Shown one piece after another: positions 60,276-64,000 of a DNA stretch of 64,000 nt (positions are counted from its first letter, which is position 1; each line of letters opens with the position of its first letter). This stretch comes from Peromyscus leucopus (Eukaryota > Chordata > Mammalia > Rodentia > Cricetidae): the NCBI RefSeq assembly GCF_004664715.2, contig NC_051067.1, forward strand, positions 65,056,982 through 65,120,981. The letters are read 5' to 3'. A program made the translations under genes and the position numbers. The notes under the pieces were generated by a model. It was given only the letters and a program-made list of their open reading frames with translations, was not told where the DNA came from and searched no databases.

Positions 60276-60281
60276 AATAAA
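60276..60281 (+). terminator. SUV39H2: Probable SUV39H2 poly(A) signal
   Basis: AATAAA about 1.07 kb after the stop codon, followed by T-rich then TG-containing sequence. The interval 59212-60275 is repeat-free AT-rich 3' UTR. Alternative sites were not excluded. Confidence 0.6.
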
Positions 60282-60919
60282 GAAAAAACTTACTTTCATC
60301 TTTCTGGGTCTGGGAGTTCTAATCATGGTGTCCAGTGTGAAGACCAAAACAAGAAAAAGAAATGCAGCAAATAATCCTTTTTTCAGTGTCCTGATCAAGA
60401 TTTACCTAAGCTTACTGCTCTGGGCTTTAATAGACGGTAGTAAGCTCGAGTAAAATGAAATGAATTCAGCACCTCCTTTATCTTCCTAACCTTAACCTGT
60501 TTGGGGAGAAGCAATGTTATTCAGAGTATTGCCTTCACAAGGCTGCTTGTTCACAATACATAGGATACACTGTTTGAATATTTGGAGCCTCATTGTATGT
60601 CTGCTACCCAGAATTTTCAGAATGTGTCAAGAAAATATATTTTTTTTAATTGAACTTCTTTTGTTTTTCTTTGAGAATCTTAAAAACATTCCAGGTCTGG
60701 TGTTCTCTTCCCCTCCACCCCCCAATGGCCAAGTTCACTCTGAAGTATTCTCAGGTTTAAAGATGATATTTTTTTTAAAAAAAAAAAAATCAGGTTTTGA
60801 TTGTCTAGATATTTGGTTTTATTTACTATTCAGGTTAAAAGAAAAGAGGGCAAATGGGGAAAGATTATTTTTTGTCCTTACTAATAGAAATTTAATGGGT
60901 TCTTAAGATTTTGTGGGGT

Positions 60920-61260
60920 GGGGATATGTCTTGAGGTAGGGTATTGTGTAGCTTAGGCTAGCCTTGAATTTGCTGTGTCACTGGGGATAGTCCTGACAGG
61001 AACTTTAGCAGGAGCAGAGGCTGGAACCATGGAGGAACACTGCTAACTGGCTTGCTCCCAGACTCACACTCAGCCAGCTTTCTTACACAGCCCAGGCATA
61101 TCTGCCTAGGGATGATACTACCCACAGTGGGATAGACTCTTCTATATCATTATCGATTAAGAAAATCCTCGACAGACATGATACAGGCCAATTTGATGGA
61201 GACAGTTCCTCAATTGAGGTTCTCTCCTCCTAGGTGACCCTAGCTTTGTCAAGTTCATGG
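60920..61260. repeat. Antisense B1 scrap and rodent dispersed repeat
   Basis: 60920-60985 is a short antisense B1 piece. 60985-61260 matches the end of the rodent repeat also seen at 33400-33965 ('gacagttcctcaattgaggt', 'gtcaagttcatgg'). Confidence 0.65.
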
Positions 61261-61444
61261 CTGAAGCTAACTATGATAATGTATATACATGCATTTTGCA
61301 TATGTGACAGGGTTCTTGATGTGTCTTGGCATTTTGAAACTCCTTAACCTTCGATAATTTATAACCTTTGAAGAATGACATAGCCACTACAGTTCATCCT
61401 GCCTGTCTCTCTGCTGTCTGTAATGAGGTTTCATCATATAGCAT

Positions 61445-61640
61445 AGTGCTCAAAAGCATGGGCTCCAGAAGCTGGGCTTATGTTTGAGTCCTGGCTTGGC
61501 CGCTTGCTAGCTGTGTGAACTAATCTGTGTGCCTTAGTCTCATGCCTACCTCAGAGTGTGGCTTCACGGATTAAAGCTTTATCAAGTGGTTTTATCACAG
61601 AATAAATGCCATATATAAATATTTCCTGTTATTCTGTATT
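61445..61640 (+). repeat. MIR SINE
   Basis: 'aaaagcatgggctccagaag', 'gagtcctggcttggccgctt', 'gctagctgtgtgaac' and an end near 'cacagaataaatgccatata' is a clear MIR in the SUV39H2-DCLRE1C gap. Confidence 0.85.
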
Positions 61641-62119
61641 CAAAACATAAGCTGATCAGGTAGATTGATCTAAATCTACTCTATTGTTCTTAGCTCTCTA
61701 ACTCACTTTAGCCAGTGTTCATGCCAGGCTTAAGACCTAAAATGTGAACATTACAGTTACAAAATGTTAGCAATATGTTCAGAACAATGTGCAGGCATGT
61801 TTTGAATGCTTGCCTTGGATCATGAAATATCCTATTAAAACTAAAGTCTTGGGCTGAGATTATGGCTCAGTTCAAAAACAAAATAAAAAAGTCTTGAGTA
61901 TTTATATACAAATAAATATATACAAATTAGTATATATACAAATGCATAGTTATATATACATGTATTCTAAGTCATATCACCCAGTAGGTTGGGTCTAGTA
62001 ATTCCTGATCTAATTGCCATGTAGCAGTGATGATCTGTGACATTCAGTTTAATCTGCACATTGTGACATGTGGTATGTCTACATCTTTTTCCTTGATGTA
62101 TAAAATGTCAGCATAATAA

Positions 62120-63451
62120 AGTGCTTAGGAAGATGTTTATAAAGCTTTATTAAATCCATACACATCAATACAAAAGCATTGTACTTTAAGGCAATTTAAC
62201 AATTGACAGAGCTTATATATGTTAACCATTCTGTGTTTTCCTTTACATTCTAATTGTTGTAGTTTCAATTTATTATATTGGCAAAATTTTTATTTATTGA
62301 AACAAGTTCTTGCTAAGTTGCCCAGTCTTGACCTCCAACTCAAGTCCTTCCTGTCTAAGCCTCTAAAGTAGTTAGAACACAGCCTTGCCTAGCCTCTTGG
62401 TGGTTTTTAAGATTTTTGTTTCATGTCTGTTTAGCCTGCCTGTATGTATACGCACCGCACGTGTGCCTGGATCCCCCGGAATGGAGTTAGACAGTAATGA
62501 GCCACCATGTAGGTGTTGGAAATCAAGCCTGGGTCCTCTACAAAAATCAGCAAGTGCTCTAAACTGCTGAGCCATCTCCCCAGCCCTGCCCAGGTCTTTA
62601 TGTGATATCATCTCTTTTGAGGTTCCCTGTGCTGTCCATTTACTTTAATAGAGCCATCGTTACTCTTCTAGCCTGCTTGTCATGACTCAGCATACAGTGG
62701 ATCTTGGTGGAATGGTCTGCTTTACTTGAAGAGATGTATTCTGCTGTGAAGTAAAATACTCTTGTTTATCAGATCCAGTTGCCTGGTGGTGGTCCGTTTT
62801 TGTCTTACTGATTTTCTGTCTATATACTCTTTCTCTAAGAGAAGAATGTTAAAATTTTTTAATTTGTGTATTATCTGGTCTCTTGTGGAGGACAGTACTG
62901 GGGATTGAACATTTGGGCTTCATACATGCTAGGCAAAAACTCTACCATTCCATCTTGGTGACACTTTGTCCAGGATAGTATCTGCTCTTACTATAGCCTC
63001 TCTGGCTTTCGTAACATATTTACGTTGCCCTTTTACTTCAACTTCCTATCACTTGAATTGTATTTTCTGTAAACAGGACACAGTTGAGTTATGTTTTTCC
63101 CTGAGGCTCTCTTTTTATGAATGTCTTGACATCATTTGGACTTAATGTGATTATTAATGTGTTCAGATTTAGCTCTACCATCTCATGCAACACTGTTTTT
63201 GACCCTGTTTCTCTTTTAGGTCATTTGAGCAGTCTTTAGTATTCCACTCTGATCTGTTGTTATACTGATGTATCACCTTGTGTAGTTTTAGTGGTTGCTC
63301 TAACAGGTGTGTCTAACCTGCAAACCATATATATATACATCTACAGCTGTGAATGTTGCCCAGAACATTTGTGTATGACACTGTTGCACCAACAAAAGAT
63401 TGCACATTCTTGCTAGAATGAGGGTTTTAATTCTTAAATGTCTAAGAGTGA
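62120..63451 (-). other. Probable DCLRE1C 3' UTR / intergenic
   Basis: Between the two convergent genes. Minus-strand AATAAA candidates are at 62146-62151 and 62269-62274. It contains a B1-like fragment (62290-62390), an antisense B3 (62395-62588) and a B4-like piece (62885-62990). The transcript end is not determined. Confidence 0.35.
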
Positions 63452-64000
63452 TCATTTCCTTTTTTCAACAACTATACTCTGACCTGTTGCCAATTTTCCA
63501 TATAAATACTGTAAATGCTCTGGTTTAGGAAGCTCAGCCTCTGGAGTTGAGGGGATTTCAAAATCGGAGGAGTTCTGCGAATCCGCATGTGTGCTAGTTA
63601 GTAATGTTTTCTCCTCAGGTGGGGATTTCCTGCCACTCACAGTGTCTGCTTCTCCAGTGTGAGGATCTCCATTTACTTCATCTCTGCTTTTCAAATCACA
63701 GTAAGTATCCTGTGGACAAAGTGCATTCTGTTCCATTTGAGAGGCAGAAATATTCTCTCTGCTTTTTGGTCTGTAGGCACCCTTGTTCAAAGATGGACTA
63801 TCCCCACCACTTCTCTCTTGGGAAGATAACAAGACAGTATCACACTGGCTGTCCCAGCCTTGACTTCCTTGATCTGTTATGTGTGTTGACTGAGATGAAT
63901 TCTGGGAAGAGATGTGAGTGGATTCTCCATCAGAGTCACTGAAAAGCTTTGGTGAGTCACTGAAAAGCTTTGGTGAGTCACTGAAAAGCTTTGGTGACTG
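63452..64000 (-). CDS. DCLRE1C: DCLRE1C (Artemis) C-terminal last exon, partial
   Basis: Artemis is the DNA-PKcs-activated nuclease that opens V(D)J hairpins and trims ends in non-homologous joining. The minus-strand frame is open from 64000 to the TGA at 63454-63452 (182 residues). It covers only the disordered regulatory tail, not the metallo-beta-lactamase/beta-CASP core. Recognisable blocks are [55 protein letters not shown] and [13 protein letters not shown]. Several S/TQ sites are visible, consistent with PIKK phosphorylation. There are two oddities: three tandem SPKLFSD units at the window edge, and a stop right after EKRK where I recall human continuing Cys-Ser-Leu-Leu-Asp. It is convergent with SUV39H2. 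The upstream exons lie outside the window. Confidence 0.95.
   Translation of the reverse strand, partial: QSPKLFSDSPKLFSDSPKLFSDSDGESTHISSQNSSQSTHITDQGSQGWDSQCDTVLLSSQERSGGDSPSLNKGAYRPKSRENISASQMEQNALCPQDTYCDLKSRDEVNGDPHTGEADTVSGRKSPPEEKTLLTSTHADSQNSSDFEIPSTPEAELPKPEHLQYLYGKLATGQSIVVEKRK
63936..64000 (-). repeat. 21-bp in-frame tandem repeat inside DCLRE1C
   Basis: The unit 'gagtcactgaaaagctttgg' + t is repeated about three times up to the window edge. On the minus strand it encodes SPKLFSD repeats, with no mismatches among the complete units. Confidence 0.95.

Noticed and set aside
63452..63454. In-frame TGA in Artemis as a selenocysteine codon
   Set aside because: It replaces a Cys codon near the C-terminus, but Artemis is not a known selenoprotein and I saw no SECIS-like structure. 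A nonsense change is simpler.

Overview
This window is ordinary nuclear DNA from a rodent, most likely a cricetid (hamster, deer mouse or vole group). The evidence is intron-rich vertebrate genes with GT-AG splice sites, CpG-rich promoters and a dense scatter of B1, B2, B3 and B4 SINEs. The B1 copies carry the tail variants I associate with cricetids. The species itself cannot be read from the window.

The gene order matches mammalian CDNF - HSPA14 - SUV39H2 - DCLRE1C. From 1 to 5310 lie the first coding exon of CDNF (minus strand, 5195-5309) and part of its first intron. A 440-bp divergent promoter (5310-5749) with three CCAAT boxes, an ETS site and an NRF1-like site separates it from HSPA14. 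HSPA14 (plus, coding 5750-28877) has all 14 coding exons, which join to exactly 509 codons plus stop. Its third intron contains an intact two-exon gene, 9638-11255, for a 361-residue Myb/SANT-like (trihelix) protein that I believe is MSANTD7.

From about 28960 to 36370 is repeat-filled intergenic DNA, including a solo LTR with a perfect 6-bp target duplication. A CpG island at about 36370-37240 holds the SUV39H2 promoter. SUV39H2 (plus, 36619-59211) joins from six exons to 410 codons plus stop. An alternative donor in exon 1 gives a 496-residue form with an 86-residue N-terminal extension, comparable to the long mouse form. The right edge (63452-64000, minus) is the C-terminal end of DCLRE1C (Artemis), lying tail to tail with SUV39H2.

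The genes are not an operon-like unit. They cover neurotrophic secretion (CDNF), ribosome-associated folding (HSPA14), putative DNA binding (MSANTD7), H3K9 methylation (SUV39H2) and V(D)J/NHEJ nuclease activity (DCLRE1C). I saw no unknown multi-gene system. The points most worth checking are the intronic MSANTD7 gene, the long SUV39H2 N-terminus with its GC-rich hexamer repeat, a perfect TISU element at the SUV39H2 start codon, a triplicated 7-residue unit plus a Cys-to-stop change in Artemis, three solo LTRs with perfect 6-bp duplications and a fourth with an imperfect one, and a 37-bp micro-insertion made of a B1 scrap and poly(A).
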